Assembly (NCBI GenBank): GCA_937773555.1
Contig: CALJVT010000007.1
Coordinates: 1 to 64,000, forward strand
Length of the DNA: 64,000 bases
Source: an uncultured Pseudomonadales bacterium
GTDB taxonomy: Bacteria > Pseudomonadota > Gammaproteobacteria > Pseudomonadales > Balneatricaceae
Direction: 5' to 3'
Part shown: positions 28,139 to 38,090 of the stretch, one piece after another
Position numbering within the stretch: position 1 is the first letter of the stretch
Layout of the letters: every line of letters starts with the position of its first letter
The notes under the pieces: generated by a model
What the model saw: only the letters and a program-made list of their open reading frames with translations
The model's database searches: none
What the model was told of the DNA's origin: nothing
Made by a program: the position numbers and the translations under genes

Positions 28139-29044
28139 TTAAGAGTCACATCTTTGCGCTAGGGCTGCAAGGATTTGATTGGCGAACTTTGCTCCCGCAA
28201 CGGGCAATGTTCTTCCTTTTAGTTGCCCGACGTACAACATCCCATCGGGGACATCGCGCTCATCAAGTTTACAAGCAACCAAGCCGATAGATTCTAAGTT
28301 GAGCGGTAAGCCGATCTCAATCTGAAATGTGATGATCCCTTCCTCTGCAGCTTGATATCGTAAATAATCGAAACTGTCTGATTCGACCACGGGCGCTAGA
28401 TTCAATGAGATCCGACGAGCACTGGCTTCCAAAATATGACGTACGCCATACTGTTTTGTCGGCAAACCAACAGGAAACCTTAAGCATTCTCTCAGTCGTA
28501 AAATTGGTTTATGTGCCAAAGGATGATCTTTTGGCATTAAGACCCAAACCGATTGCTTAACAGCCAAAAGGGTTTGGAAATCAGCCAGTTGCACCGGCTC
28601 AAATACTAACGCCAAATCTGCACTTCTATCTAACAAAGCCTCCTCAGCCGCCGCCCTATCGCGCACTTGGACTGAAAAGGTAACAAAGGGATGTTGAGAC
28701 CGATATTTTGAAATTTCCACAGGTAAAAATGACGTTAAAATTGCTTGGCTACAAGCAATCGCTACATGGCCTCGGCGCTCGCCTTTTAGATCGGATATTT
28801 GGCTTTTAACCCGAGCCATATCGGCAATTTGCTCACGAATATGGAGCAGTAAAATCTCTCCCGCGGCAGATAACTGAACACCTTTAGGCACGCGCTCAAA
28901 TAAATCCACACCTAATTCTTCTTCAATCGCCAAAAGCCGCCTATTTAATGCGGTTGACGTTATCGATAGCGTTTCCGCCGCTTTGCGGATAGAGCCAGCA
29001 GCGACAATAGCATTGAAGTATTCAAGGGGTTGTAGGTGACGCAT
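28139..29044 (-). CDS. LysR-family transcriptional regulator
   Basis: This 301-residue regulator has the usual N-terminal helix-turn-helix (SIRKAAETLSITSTALNRRLLAIEEELGVDLFER, about 18-51) and a periplasmic-binding-protein-like effector domain. It is divergent from the allophanate hydrolase-like gene with a 123-base gap and lies upstream of the GGT gene, so it probably controls one or both. The gap holds the direct repeat ATTGAT-N6-ATTGAT but no clean T-N11-A palindrome. Confidence 0.85.
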   Translation of the reverse strand: MRHLQPLEYFNAIVAAGSIRKAAETLSITSTALNRRLLAIEEELGVDLFERVPKGVQLSAAGEILLLHIREQIADMARVKSQISDLKGERRGHVAIACSQAILTSFLPVEISKYRSQHPFVTFSVQVRDRAAAEEALLDRSADLALVFEPVQLADFQTLLAVKQSVWVLMPKDHPLAHKPILRLRECLRFPVGLPTKQYGVRHILEASARRISLNLAPVVESDSFDYLRYQAAEEGIITFQIEIGLPLNLESIGLVACKLDERDVPDGMLYVGQLKGRTLPVAGAKFANQILAALAQRCDS

Positions 29045-29167
29045 TGGACGCTCCGTAGGTTAATGTGATGCATTTTTTGCAGCAGGCATGTGTCAAATGA
29101 GCAGTATACCGCGTCACTATTGATTGGTAAATTGATTTCCTAATATTTGTCCTGGTGAAAATTTAAC

Positions 29168-30964
29168 ATGTTACGTAATCTGCCGTTCACAATTGATAGT
29201 TTGCATCTCGCTTATCGAAGCCAAACAAAGGTTGCAGATGTCATATCTGAATGTTTCAGGCGGATCAATCAAGCCGACGACGCTGGCATTTTTATTTCGC
29301 AATCATCTTTGCAATATACCGAACGAGCCATTTCTGAGTTAGGTGAATTTGATCCTATATCTAAACCGCTTTGGGGTATCCCTTTTGCCGTCAAAGACAA
29401 TATTGATGTTCTAGGTCTAACCACTACCGCGGGATGTCCTGATTTCAGTTATGAAGCACCCAGCGATTCATTTGTCGTAAATCTCTTACGAGAAGCAGGC
29501 GCGATATGTGTGGGGAAAACAAACCTAGACCAATTCGCAACTGGCTTGGTAGGTGTACGAACACCATACCCAATTCCCAAGAACGCGATCGACCCAACAA
29601 TAGTCCCGGGTGGGTCCAGCTCCGGGTCTGCCGTCTCCGTTGCCCACGGAATAGTAACCTTTTCACTGGGGACGGATACGGCCGGCTCCGGTAGAGTCCC
29701 CGCGGCACTTAACAGCATCGTCGGTTTAAAACCAACCCTTGGCAGCTTATCTAACACCGGGGTTGTACCTGCGTGCCGGACGTTAGATACCATATCCATA
29801 TTTGCGGCAACGGTTGCTGACGCTTATACAGTCTTCCAGGTCGCCGCCGTCTACGATGAACAAGACTCCTATTCACGAACTTTTTCGAATCCAAAGCTCA
29901 ATGCAAGTACCTTCTCTAAGAAGATAGGTGTTCCAAGCGAGGATTCAATTAGATTTTTTGGCGATAAAATTCAACAAGCGTCCTTTAACCATACTCTTGA
30001 AGAGTTGGCTAAACACGGAGCTGAGCTCATAGAGCTGGACTTTGAACCGTTCTATAGTGCAGCAAGTCTGCTATACGAAGGTGTTTGGGTGGCAGAACGT
30101 TATGCCGCTGTTGGGGATTTCCTTGAAAAATCGCCTGGTTCATTTAATCCTATAACTAAGCAAATTATATCACAGGCAATCAAGTATTCAGCAGCAGATG
30201 CATTTAAGGACATCTATAAATTACAGTCGTTAAAAAGAACTATCAAGTCTGAATTGGCTGGCTTAGATTTTATCTGCGTACCATCTATTCCAACTTTCTA
30301 TAGCGTTGCCGATTTAATCGCCGACCCAATAACACCAAACTCAAATCTTGGTACCTACACAAATTTTGCAAATTTTATGGACATGTCCGCGATAACGGTG
30401 CCTGTTGATCCTAGAAAAGATGGCCTTCCAGGTAGTGTGACGTTACTAGCAACCGCGGGCAAAGACAACGTGATCGCCGAGATTGCATATAAATTGCAAG
30501 AGAACGGGCACGCGGCATTGGGGGCCACCGACTGGCCATTAGACACGAAACAGCTAACCAACGATGTAGACCCAAATACGGAGCTTGCATTGTCAGTATG
30601 TGGCGCGCACATGTCGGGCCTACCGCTTAACGGAGAGCTGACTAAATTGGGTGCTCGATATTTATATACAACGACAACAAGCGAAAATTACCAACTATTT
30701 AGACTCGCAGGTTCTAATCCATTTCGGCCCGGATTGGTAAGAACACCAAACACCGGTGTCGCGATTGAACTTGAGGTTTGGGCCATACCCTTAGAACACG
30801 TAGGGACGTTCATTTCTGGAATTCCAATGCCGCTTGGCATCGGCAAAGTAGTCTTAAAAGACGGCTCTCAGGTAAGTGGCTTTATCTGCGAAAAAATTTC
30901 GGAATATGGCGCTGAAAATATTAGCCACTTTGGTAGCTGGAGAAATTACATAGGCGAAGTGTAA
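29168..30964 (+). CDS. Allophanate hydrolase-like amidase (AtzF type)
   Basis: This 598-residue cytoplasmic enzyme has an amidase-signature domain followed from about residue 470 by the small allophanate hydrolase C-terminal domain. The Ser-Ser-Lys triad is visible: K76 in FAVKDNID, serines in GGSSSGSA near 150 and the nucleophile S174 in TDTAGSGRVPA. Allophanate hydrolases convert allophanate to ammonia and CO2. No urea carboxylase, biuret or cyanurate hydrolase gene is nearby, and urea here is handled by urease, so the real substrate may be another amide or ureide. Confidence 0.85.
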   Translation: MLRNLPFTIDSLHLAYRSQTKVADVISECFRRINQADDAGIFISQSSLQYTERAISELGEFDPISKPLWGIPFAVKDNIDVLGLTTTAGCPDFSYEAPSDSFVVNLLREAGAICVGKTNLDQFATGLVGVRTPYPIPKNAIDPTIVPGGSSSGSAVSVAHGIVTFSLGTDTAGSGRVPAALNSIVGLKPTLGSLSNTGVVPACRTLDTISIFAATVADAYTVFQVAAVYDEQDSYSRTFSNPKLNASTFSKKIGVPSEDSIRFFGDKIQQASFNHTLEELAKHGAELIELDFEPFYSAASLLYEGVWVAERYAAVGDFLEKSPGSFNPITKQIISQAIKYSAADAFKDIYKLQSLKRTIKSELAGLDFICVPSIPTFYSVADLIADPITPNSNLGTYTNFANFMDMSAITVPVDPRKDGLPGSVTLLATAGKDNVIAEIAYKLQENGHAALGATDWPLDTKQLTNDVDPNTELALSVCGAHMSGLPLNGELTKLGARYLYTTTTSENYQLFRLAGSNPFRPGLVRTPNTGVAIELEVWAIPLEHVGTFISGIPMPLGIGKVVLKDGSQVSGFICEKISEYGAENISHFGSWRNYIGEV

Positions 30965-31021
30965 GGCTAGCACATGGTTTAAATACTTAGGAATAATTAA
31001 CATAATTTTGAGGATAATAAG

Positions 31022-32635
31022 ATGAAACACCATATATTTAGAACCGCATGGGCTGGGATACTTGCTCTCTCAGTATGCGCAACATTATCAAGTAATGTTA
31101 TAGCCGCTTCTCGTGAAGATACACTGGTTATTGTTTCTGGTGCGAGCGTTAATAGTATGGATATTATGCGCGTCGGTACCAATCGACCAAGCTATCAGGT
31201 AGCGGTCAACATGTATGATCGCCTTGTCAGCTTTGGCATTCGTTCGGAAGGCAACGGAGGTTATCGATATGACTCAACGGTAATAAACCCAGAGTTAGCG
31301 ACTAGCTGGGAGTTGGTTGATGATGGTACCGCTTACCTTTTCAATTTAAGAGAAGATGCAACTTTTTGGGATGGTTCTCGAGTCACCGCAGCAGATGTTA
31401 AGTGGTCCTTCGATCGCGCAGTTACGTTAGGCGGGTTTCCCGGTGTGCAAATGTCTGCGGGCGGAATGAATTCCGTTGACCAGTTTGAAGTCGTTGATGA
31501 GCTAACATTTAAAGTGAAAATGACCTCTTCAAATAAATTAACCCTGCCAGATTTAGCCGTACCAGTTCCGATAGTAATTAATAGTAAAGTTGCGCTTGCA
31601 AATGCAACAGCAGAAGATCCTTGGGCAACAGAGTATTTGCATAAAACACCAGCAGGCGGCGGTGCCTATATGTTAGAACGTTGGGAGCCCGGCGAGCAAC
31701 TCGTTTATACTCGATTTGATAATTGGAAAAACGGCCCACTACCAGCTATTAAGCGCGTTATCGTGCGTGAAGTACCTAACTCGTCTACCCGCAGAGCCCT
31801 AGTTGAAAAAGGTGACGCCGATGTAGCATTAGGTTTACCTAACAAAGATTCTAAAGAATTGTCTGAAGCCGATAAATTGACTGTTGTAAGCACAACAATT
31901 GATAATTCTATGCATGCCGTCGGCTTGAATATGAATTTCGAACCCTTTAAGAATGTGAAAGTGAGACAAGCAGTCGCTTTTGCTATGCCCTACCAAAAGA
32001 TTTTCGATACCGCTGCTTATGGTCTCGGCGCGAAAATGTGGGGCGGTGCGAGCACCTCGCCTACTACAACCGTTTGGCCGCAACCCTTCCCGTATGACAC
32101 CAACATTCAGAAAGCAAAGTCATTAATGGCCGAGGCCGGTTATGCCGATGGCTTTGAAGTGCCGTTGTCTATCGATCTTAGCTTCGCTGAGTGGACAGAG
32201 CCGACCGCAATTTTAATGCAAGAAAGCCTCGGGAAGATTGGCATTAAAACTACCATTAATAAGATCCCAGGAGCAAGCTGGAGAACTAAAGCTCTTGTTG
32301 AGAAAGGACTTGAGTTGCACCTTAAAAACTTCGGTGGTTGGTTGAATTATGTAGACTATTATTTCTATTGGGTTTATCAAAAAGGTCACTTGTTTAACTC
32401 AATGAACTACATGAACCCGGAGGTCGAGCAACTAGTTGATGTCACTTTACCGATGGCAGTTGAAGACCCACGATACGAAAAAAATATCAAGCGATTGATG
32501 GAAATCGGCTTTAACGATGTACCACTCATTCCGATTTGGCAACCGACTTTGGAAGTGGCTATGGCGCCAGGCGTTGAAGGTTTTGTTAACTGGTTTCACC
32601 GTCAGTTAGATATTCGATCATTCACCAAAAAGTAA
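31022..32635 (+). CDS. Peptide-type ABC transporter substrate-binding protein
   Basis: This 537-residue SBP_bac_5 (DppA/OppA class) protein has a Sec signal peptide (MKHHIFRTAWAGILALSVCA, cleavage near VIAAS). Family motifs include YRYDSTVINPELATSWELVD and DATFWDGSRVTAADVKWSFDR. It follows the amidase gene by 57 bases and heads a four-gene importer set. A terminator-like hairpin comes right after it. Ligands of the family range from peptides to nickel, glutathione and opine-like compounds, so the cargo cannot be named. Confidence 0.9.
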   Translation: MKHHIFRTAWAGILALSVCATLSSNVIAASREDTLVIVSGASVNSMDIMRVGTNRPSYQVAVNMYDRLVSFGIRSEGNGGYRYDSTVINPELATSWELVDDGTAYLFNLREDATFWDGSRVTAADVKWSFDRAVTLGGFPGVQMSAGGMNSVDQFEVVDELTFKVKMTSSNKLTLPDLAVPVPIVINSKVALANATAEDPWATEYLHKTPAGGGAYMLERWEPGEQLVYTRFDNWKNGPLPAIKRVIVREVPNSSTRRALVEKGDADVALGLPNKDSKELSEADKLTVVSTTIDNSMHAVGLNMNFEPFKNVKVRQAVAFAMPYQKIFDTAAYGLGAKMWGGASTSPTTTVWPQPFPYDTNIQKAKSLMAEAGYADGFEVPLSIDLSFAEWTEPTAILMQESLGKIGIKTTINKIPGASWRTKALVEKGLELHLKNFGGWLNYVDYYFYWVYQKGHLFNSMNYMNPEVEQLVDVTLPMAVEDPRYEKNIKRLMEIGFNDVPLIPIWQPTLEVAMAPGVEGFVNWFHRQLDIRSFTKK

Positions 32636-32662
32636 TTATAAAGGGCTAAAGTTTATTAAGTA

Positions 32663-32702
32663 AGATCTCGCACCAATTCAAACCTGGTACGAGATCTTTT
32701 CT
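32663..32702 (+). terminator. Rho-independent-type hairpin after the binding-protein gene
   Basis: AGATCTCGCACCA pairs with TGGTACGAGATCT with one mismatch across a nine-base loop, and TTTT follows. It lies 28 bases past the stop codon and before the permease genes. It is probably a partial terminator setting the ratio of binding protein to membrane subunits. Confidence 0.8.
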
Positions 32703-32783
32703 TCATTAATTTAGTGTTTGCCACGAACAACAGAGTGGCCTAATTAATTTGTGGTAATAATAGTGTTTTTTCTAAAGCTAAAA

Positions 32784-33788
32784 ATGATAGGGCAGCGGAT
32801 ATTGTTAGCAGTGCCATCTTTAATTGGCGTCATAGTTGTCGCCTTTGTACTAACCCGTTCCCTGCCTGGTGATCCTGCAGTTTATTTTGCAGGCATTACC
32901 GCAGATGAAGAGTCCATTGCTCAAATTCGTGAGCAGTTAGGCTTAGATAAAAGTATATTTCATCAATTTATAGTCTACTGCAAGAACCTTACACAGGGTA
33001 ATCTTGGCGTTTCTCTAAACACTGGCCAATCGGTTGCCAGTGAATTATCTGCTCGTTTTCCAGCGTCATTGGAATTGACTTTGACGGGACTCGCGTTAGC
33101 TTTAATGGCGGCCATTCCCTTAGGCATTCTCGCTGCTGTTAATCCAAATACCTGGATCGACCATCTGTGTCGTATATTTGTAACCGCCGGCGCATCTACG
33201 CCGATTTTTTTCAGCGGTCTTTTACTAGTTTTTGTTTTTTACTATTTACTTGGCTGGGCGCCCTCACCTATTGGTCGTCTAGACTTCTTTTATTTATCAC
33301 CACCAAAAGTTACTGGTTTTTATACCATTGACGCAATGATAAATGGTGATTTTGAAACCGCAGCCGCAGCTGCAAAACAGCTGATATTGCCGGCCATTAC
33401 TCTGGCTATATTTGCCCTCGCACCTATAGCGCGAATGACCCGATCGGCCATGTTAACCGCGATGGGTAGTGAATATGTCAAGGCCGCAACAGCGAATGGC
33501 ATTGATCGGCGGAAAATAATTTTTGTATATGCCTTACGCAACGCAATGTTACCGTTACTAACAATCATGGGGCTTGTTTTTTCGTATTTGCTAGGCGCAA
33601 ACGTTTTAGTTGAAAAGGTGTTCTCTTGGCCAGGTATAGGTTCATTTGCTGTGGATGCACTCGTAGCCTCTGACTTTGCAGCAGTGCAAGGTTTTATTTT
33701 GGTTATGGCTGTTATGTTTGTTGTATTGAACTTGGTAATTGACATTTTGTATACGCTGGTTGATCCGAGGGTTAGCATTGATGGGTGA
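32784..33788 (+). CDS. Peptide-type ABC transporter permease (DppB-like)
   Basis: This inner-membrane permease of about 334 residues has six hydrophobic segments. The start is MIGQRILLAVPSLIGVIVV, followed by RSLPGDPAV and the EAA-like loop near GIDRRKIIFVYALRNAMLPLL. I prefer the ATG at 32784 because this register matches other DppB proteins. A GTG at 32751 in the same frame is an alternative, and neither has a strong Shine-Dalgarno sequence. Its stop overlaps the next gene by eight bases. Confidence 0.87.
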   Translation: MIGQRILLAVPSLIGVIVVAFVLTRSLPGDPAVYFAGITADEESIAQIREQLGLDKSIFHQFIVYCKNLTQGNLGVSLNTGQSVASELSARFPASLELTLTGLALALMAAIPLGILAAVNPNTWIDHLCRIFVTAGASTPIFFSGLLLVFVFYYLLGWAPSPIGRLDFFYLSPPKVTGFYTIDAMINGDFETAAAAAKQLILPAITLAIFALAPIARMTRSAMLTAMGSEYVKAATANGIDRRKIIFVYALRNAMLPLLTIMGLVFSYLLGANVLVEKVFSWPGIGSFAVDALVASDFAAVQGFILVMAVMFVVLNLVIDILYTLVDPRVSIDG

Positions 33789-34725
33789 TCTTTTGTTGAA
33801 CAAAAAAGTGGTGAGAAATACCGACACTAAGCTAGATCCAGAACTTAGCCAACATAGCCAAAATAGCGCAACACCAGAACAACACGATTGGCGACAGCAG
33901 ACATGGTATATCCTTAGTCAAAATCCAATATCAATGTTTTCTATAGTATTGTTTCTGATCTTCATATTGGTTGGGATAACGGGACCATTTTGGGTGCCAT
34001 TTGACCCAATCGCCAGTGACACATCAATTGCTTTGCAGGCACCCTCATTTTTACACCTTTTCGGCACGGACCACCTCGGTAGGGATGTTTTTTCTCGGGT
34101 TGTGGTTGCCACTCGCTTAGACCTTTGGATAGCACTTTCTGCTGTATCGATAAGCGCGCTGGTAGGCACGTCGTTAGGGTGTCTTGCGGGCTATTTTGGA
34201 GGGTGGTACGACCGAATTATCGGCAGAATAGCAGACACCATACTGGCCTTTCCGTTGTTTGTCCTAGCAATGGGCATTGTTGCTGTTCTTGGTAACTCGT
34301 TAACTAATGTCATATACGCAACAGCATTGATCAATATTCCGTTTTTTATTCGGGTTGCACGTGCCGAGGTGACGATCCAACGGAACCACCAGTATGTTCA
34401 GGCCGCACTATTGTCGGGGAATACACACCTGCGGACCTTAGTATTTCATATTTTCCCCAATTGCCTACCTGCGTTAATGGTACAAATGTCCCTGAACATG
34501 GGCTGGGCAATTCTAAATGCCGCTGGTTTGTCCTTTATTGGTTTAGGGGTGCGACCACCAGTAGCTGAATGGGGAATTATGGTTGCCGAAGGAGCCAATT
34601 ACATCATTTCTGGAGAATGGTGGCTGGTATTATTTCCAGGCTTAATTTTAATGCTTGCAGTGTTCTGCTTCAACTTACTAGGCGATGCCCTCCGTGACCT
34701 CGTGGACCCCCAGAAAAGGACATAG
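33781..34725 (+). CDS. Peptide-type ABC transporter permease (DppC-like)
   Basis: This second permease has about 314 residues. Its cytoplasmic N-tail leads into NPISMFSIVLFLIFILVGI, then the DppC signature HLFGTDHLGRDVFSRVV, and a late GLSFIGLGVRPPVAEWG. The ATG at 33781 overlaps the upstream stop by eight bases (ATGGGTGA), a common coupling arrangement. Longer frames that begin inside the upstream gene are not supported. Confidence 0.88.
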   Translation: MGDLLLNKKVVRNTDTKLDPELSQHSQNSATPEQHDWRQQTWYILSQNPISMFSIVLFLIFILVGITGPFWVPFDPIASDTSIALQAPSFLHLFGTDHLGRDVFSRVVVATRLDLWIALSAVSISALVGTSLGCLAGYFGGWYDRIIGRIADTILAFPLFVLAMGIVAVLGNSLTNVIYATALINIPFFIRVARAEVTIQRNHQYVQAALLSGNTHLRTLVFHIFPNCLPALMVQMSLNMGWAILNAAGLSFIGLGVRPPVAEWGIMVAEGANYIISGEWWLVLFPGLILMLAVFCFNLLGDALRDLVDPQKRT

Positions 34726-34729
34726 TTTT

Positions 34730-36388
34730 ATGGCTAAACCATTCTTACAGATAAAAAATCTTGCCGTGGACTTCGCAACTCGACGCGGTGTGGTTCACGC
34801 AGTAGATGATATTAATATTAACTTAAATAAGGGAGAAGTGATCGCCATTGTCGGCGAAAGCGGCAGTGGCAAGTCAGTTACAGCCTACAGTATTCTCAAT
34901 CTTCTCGGCAATAACGGCAAAATTGCAAAGGGGAGTATCACTTTTGATGGTATGAATCTCGAAAATCCTAGTGCAAGCTTACTGAAAGATATTCGGGGTC
35001 GTGAAATCGCCATGATCTTTCAAAACCCAATGTCCACTCTGAATCCTATCCGTAAAGTCGGCGATCAACTGTCTGATATGTTACGCCAACATGCCCAAGC
35101 GACAAATCAAACTGCCCCCCGCAAGGTCATTGAACTGTTGCATAAGGTCGAGATACAAGACACTAGACGTGTAACCAATGCCTACCCTTTTGAGCTTAGC
35201 GGTGGCATGTGCCAGAGAGTTATGATCGCTCTCGCTTTGGCCTGCAACTCGCGTTTGTTGATTGCAGATGAACCAACAACTGGCCTGGATGTTACCACAC
35301 AGAAATCGATCATGGATTTAATTATGGGTCTGGTCAAACACCGAAACTTGGCCGTAATATTGATTACTCACGACCTGGGTATGGCATATCAATACTGCGA
35401 TAAATTTGTGGTCATGGAGAAAGGACAGGTTGTTGAAGCCTGTGATGATCACAGTCTATTCACATCACCTCAACATAGTTACACAAAAAAACTGCTTGCT
35501 GCAACGCCAGGAATCAGTAGTAAAGTTGAACACCTAACGCCAACAGTTCCTGTGGAACTGTCGAAGCCTGCTGTTGAAATAGAGAAAAAAGAATTACTGA
35601 AGGTTGAAGGCCTTGTCAAAACCTACATATTAAAGAGTCAAGGCGGATTCAAATCCCAAGGTAATACCTTCAATGCAGTAGACGGCGTTAACTTTACAAT
35701 TTACCAGGGCGAATGCGTTGGCTTGGTAGGGGAATCTGGCTGCGGAAAGTCAACAACATCAAGGTTAATTGCGCGCTTAGAGCAACCCAGTGAAGGTCGG
35801 ATTCTTTTTCTTGGGGAGGATATTGGTCAGGTTTCGGATCGTGATTTTATAAGGAGTCCACGCAGGAAAGATATTCAAATGGTTTTCCAAGACCCTACAG
35901 GTTCACTTAACCCGCGTCACAGTGCTTTTCAGTTGATTTCCGAGCCGATTCTACGGCTACAAAAAGACTTTAACAAAGCTAATCTAAAAGACCAAGTCTA
36001 TCAATTAGCCGAAAAAGTTGGACTCCCCTTGGAGCTCATCTATCGATTACCACATCAACTCAGCGGCGGTCAAAAAGCTCGTGTTGGTATAGCGCGTGCC
36101 ATCGCCTTAAACCCAAAGTTACTTATTCTAGATGAACCGACATCTGCTTTAGATGTATCTGTCCAGGCAATCGTGTTGCAATTGTTAGAACATTTAAGGC
36201 GCGAGCATAACTTAAGCTATCTATTTGTTAGCCATGACTTGAACGTAGTTCGTATGTTAAGTCAAAGAATACTCGTTATGCAATCTGGTAAGATTGTCGA
36301 ATCCGGAGAAACCGCAGAAGTGATGAGCAAGCCAAAACATCTATTCACTAAGACACTGCTCGCGGCAATTCCACAATTGGCTTCATGA
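34730..36388 (+). CDS. Fused dipeptide-type ABC transporter ATPase (DppD-DppF fusion)
   Basis: This 552-residue protein joins two ATPase domains. The first has [27 protein letters not shown] and [12 protein letters not shown]. The second has [27 protein letters not shown] and [12 protein letters not shown]. Both look catalytically complete. The ATG at 34730 has AAAAGGA about ten bases upstream. It ends the SBP-permease-permease-ATPase set and probably the amidase operon. The GsiA-type fusion is common for glutathione and opine importers but does not prove the cargo. Confidence 0.9.
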   Translation: MAKPFLQIKNLAVDFATRRGVVHAVDDININLNKGEVIAIVGESGSGKSVTAYSILNLLGNNGKIAKGSITFDGMNLENPSASLLKDIRGREIAMIFQNPMSTLNPIRKVGDQLSDMLRQHAQATNQTAPRKVIELLHKVEIQDTRRVTNAYPFELSGGMCQRVMIALALACNSRLLIADEPTTGLDVTTQKSIMDLIMGLVKHRNLAVILITHDLGMAYQYCDKFVVMEKGQVVEACDDHSLFTSPQHSYTKKLLAATPGISSKVEHLTPTVPVELSKPAVEIEKKELLKVEGLVKTYILKSQGGFKSQGNTFNAVDGVNFTIYQGECVGLVGESGCGKSTTSRLIARLEQPSEGRILFLGEDIGQVSDRDFIRSPRRKDIQMVFQDPTGSLNPRHSAFQLISEPILRLQKDFNKANLKDQVYQLAEKVGLPLELIYRLPHQLSGGQKARVGIARAIALNPKLLILDEPTSALDVSVQAIVLQLLEHLRREHNLSYLFVSHDLNVVRMLSQRILVMQSGKIVESGETAEVMSKPKHLFTKTLLAAIPQLAS

Positions 36389-36516
36389 TACTGAAAGAAC
36401 ATCCAGGATCAAAATTATGTGATTAATATTCAAAATGGGAGTGTGATATGTCTGGTCTAAGTGGATTAAACAAAAGTCCTAACGGCGTTATTGTAAGTGT
36501 CGTTCAATTACAATTG

Positions 36517-37328
36517 TGATACGCACCCAGTTTAATAGACACTCCAATTGGTTCCAATGTAACGCAATAGGAGGCCAACAATGTTATTCGACAGATTAAA
36601 GCATTGGAAGGTACGTGATACAAAAGAAGGTTTGCTGAATCAGCAACAATAATGGCTGACCTCACAAGTAAAGCAATGAGCAACTTCTATGAAGCAGACC
36701 AAGATGACATTGAGTGGAAGATAGCAGTGCCTAAATTGAGCTTAAAAACCATTTGAAGCGTTAGGCGTTAGAAATTTGTTACCAACTGCCTTTTACACCA
36801 TCCAAAAAAAAGACACGCTAGGTGTCTGATTTTAATGGAATAATTGGTCGGGACGGCAGGATTTGAACCTACAGCCCCTTACGATACCCTCTTTGAGTGA
36901 GCCAACATCACAAAACCTATAAAAGCCATAAAATACAGCACCTTAGATAAACTTTTTCACTAAAATACCTGCTTATAGACTAACCAACGATCTAAAAAGT
37001 GTACAAAATTAAGGGCATGGGGGCTAGGTGGGGTGAGCTTTACAAACAAATCATCAACTGTTTTAACAAAGCCATTCAATTTTCAACGAGTTTGCACAGA
37101 TGCTATACCTGCAATAGGCCGAGAAGGATGGACTGTTCCTGCGATGCTGCAAACAAGCCTTTACCTACTTTGTGTTCCGTCTTGTGGCGTTGATTATCAG
37201 TTATCGACACATCCGCTCCTGCCGCGCCATACAACGCCACAATGGGCTGATTGAAACTATAAGCCACACGGTGCGTATTGCTTTACATTGTAACCAATTG
37301 GAGTGTCTATTAAACTGGGTGCGTATCA
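36517..37328 (-). mobile_element. 812-bp element with long inverted ends and tRNA-Pro 3' end (repeat copy 2)
   Basis: The left end TGATACGCACCCAGTTTAAT and the inverted right end are identical over 37 bases and similar for about 15 more. The interior from about 36617 is copy 2 of the long repeat, with a tRNA-Pro 3' fragment at 36845-36878 and its terminator at 36805-36827. Ends of this type match an IS3-family remnant at 56.5 kb. No transposase is inside and no flanking target duplication is evident. It may be a non-autonomous element mobilised by an IS3 transposase, or two IS ends trapped around an island scar. Confidence 0.65.
36845..36878 (-). tRNA. tRNA-Pro 3' fragment (copy 2, not functional)
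   Basis: The same T-arm, acceptor 3' strand and CCA as at 24134-24167 occur exactly 483 bases from the IS3-like end, the same spacing as in copies 1 and 3. There is no 5' half. Confidence 0.65.
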
Positions 37329-37473
37329 GTTACTTAAACAAATGAATTGCACATTTAATCAAGGTTATTATATTGCCAAACCCATGACAGCTGAAAAGCT
37401 GGAACAGTGGCTCATTGGCAGCTATGCCGACACGGCACCAAAGCGAACCTATACACCAATTAAGGATCAAAAA
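37327..37473 (+). pseudogene. EAL-domain C-terminal stub
   Basis: From the edge of the inverted repeat the frame reads [18 protein letters not shown] and then [10 protein letters not shown], the well-known C-terminal end of EAL cyclic-di-GMP phosphodiesterase domains. The rest of the domain, including the EAL and metal residues, is missing, cut at the element boundary. The frame continues without a stop into msrA. It is either the tail of a truncated gene or what remains of an EAL-MsrA fusion. Confidence 0.65.
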
Positions 37474-37971
37474 ATGTCAAATGAACGTGCTGTACTGGCA
37501 GGAGGTTGTTTTTGGGGGATGCAGGATCTGATTTGCAACCTGCCAGGCGTTATATCAACTCGTGTGGGTTACACCGGTGGAGATGTCCCCAACGCAACTT
37601 ACCAAAACCATGGCTATCATGCTGAGGGCATTGAAATTATTTTTGATGACCAAGTCACAAGTTTTCGAACATTGCTTGAACTCTTCTTTCAAATACATGA
37701 CCCAACCACACAAATGAGGCAAGGCAATGACCTTGGGCCTTCCTATCGGTCTGCAATTTATTTTGTGACACTTGAACAAGAACAAGAAGCACTGCGCACC
37801 ATAGCCGATGTAAATGCCTCAGGCTTGTGGCCAGGAACAGTAGTAACCGAACTCGAGCCTGTGAGTGATTTCTGGGAAGCCGAACCTCATCACCAAGATT
37901 ATTTAAAAAACACACCTAATGGCTATACCTGCCATTTCGTACGAAAAGACTGGGTGTTACCGTCTTCTTAA
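37474..37971 (+). CDS. msrA: Peptide-methionine (S)-S-oxide reductase MsrA
   Basis: MsrA (165 residues) reduces methionine S-sulfoxide in damaged proteins. The catalytic Cys lies in [31 protein letters not shown] and FFQIHDPTT complete the active site, although the common GH-T start of that loop is varied. I start at the ATG at 37474 with AAGGAT about six bases upstream; the same frame is open back through the EAL stub. No resolving Cys is obvious at the C-terminus, so recycling may rely on thioredoxin or glutathione directly. Confidence 0.9.
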   Translation: MSNERAVLAGGCFWGMQDLICNLPGVISTRVGYTGGDVPNATYQNHGYHAEGIEIIFDDQVTSFRTLLELFFQIHDPTTQMRQGNDLGPSYRSAIYFVTLEQEQEALRTIADVNASGLWPGTVVTELEPVSDFWEAEPHHQDYLKNTPNGYTCHFVRKDWVLPSS

Positions 37972-38018
37972 TCTGCTGGCAAATAAGGTAGTCACTAAAG
38001 AGTTTGTCTTTGTCGGTC
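37972..38018. other. Short spacer after msrA
   Basis: This is a short AT-rich gap before the IS relics. No terminator with a convincing stem was seen. Confidence 0.3.
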
Positions 38019-38067
38019 GATGGCCATAATCTGGCTGTCCGTAAATCGTGATATTTTCATGTAGATC
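38019..38067 (-). pseudogene. IS3-family orfA start fragment
   Basis: These 49 bases match the start region of the IS3 orfA at 56.4 kb with one difference. The minus strand reads MKISRFTDSQIMAI from an ATG at 38060 and then leaves the homology. The downstream transposase is absent. Confidence 0.7.
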
Positions 38068-38090
38068 ACAGGACGCTTAATCGATGGGTA

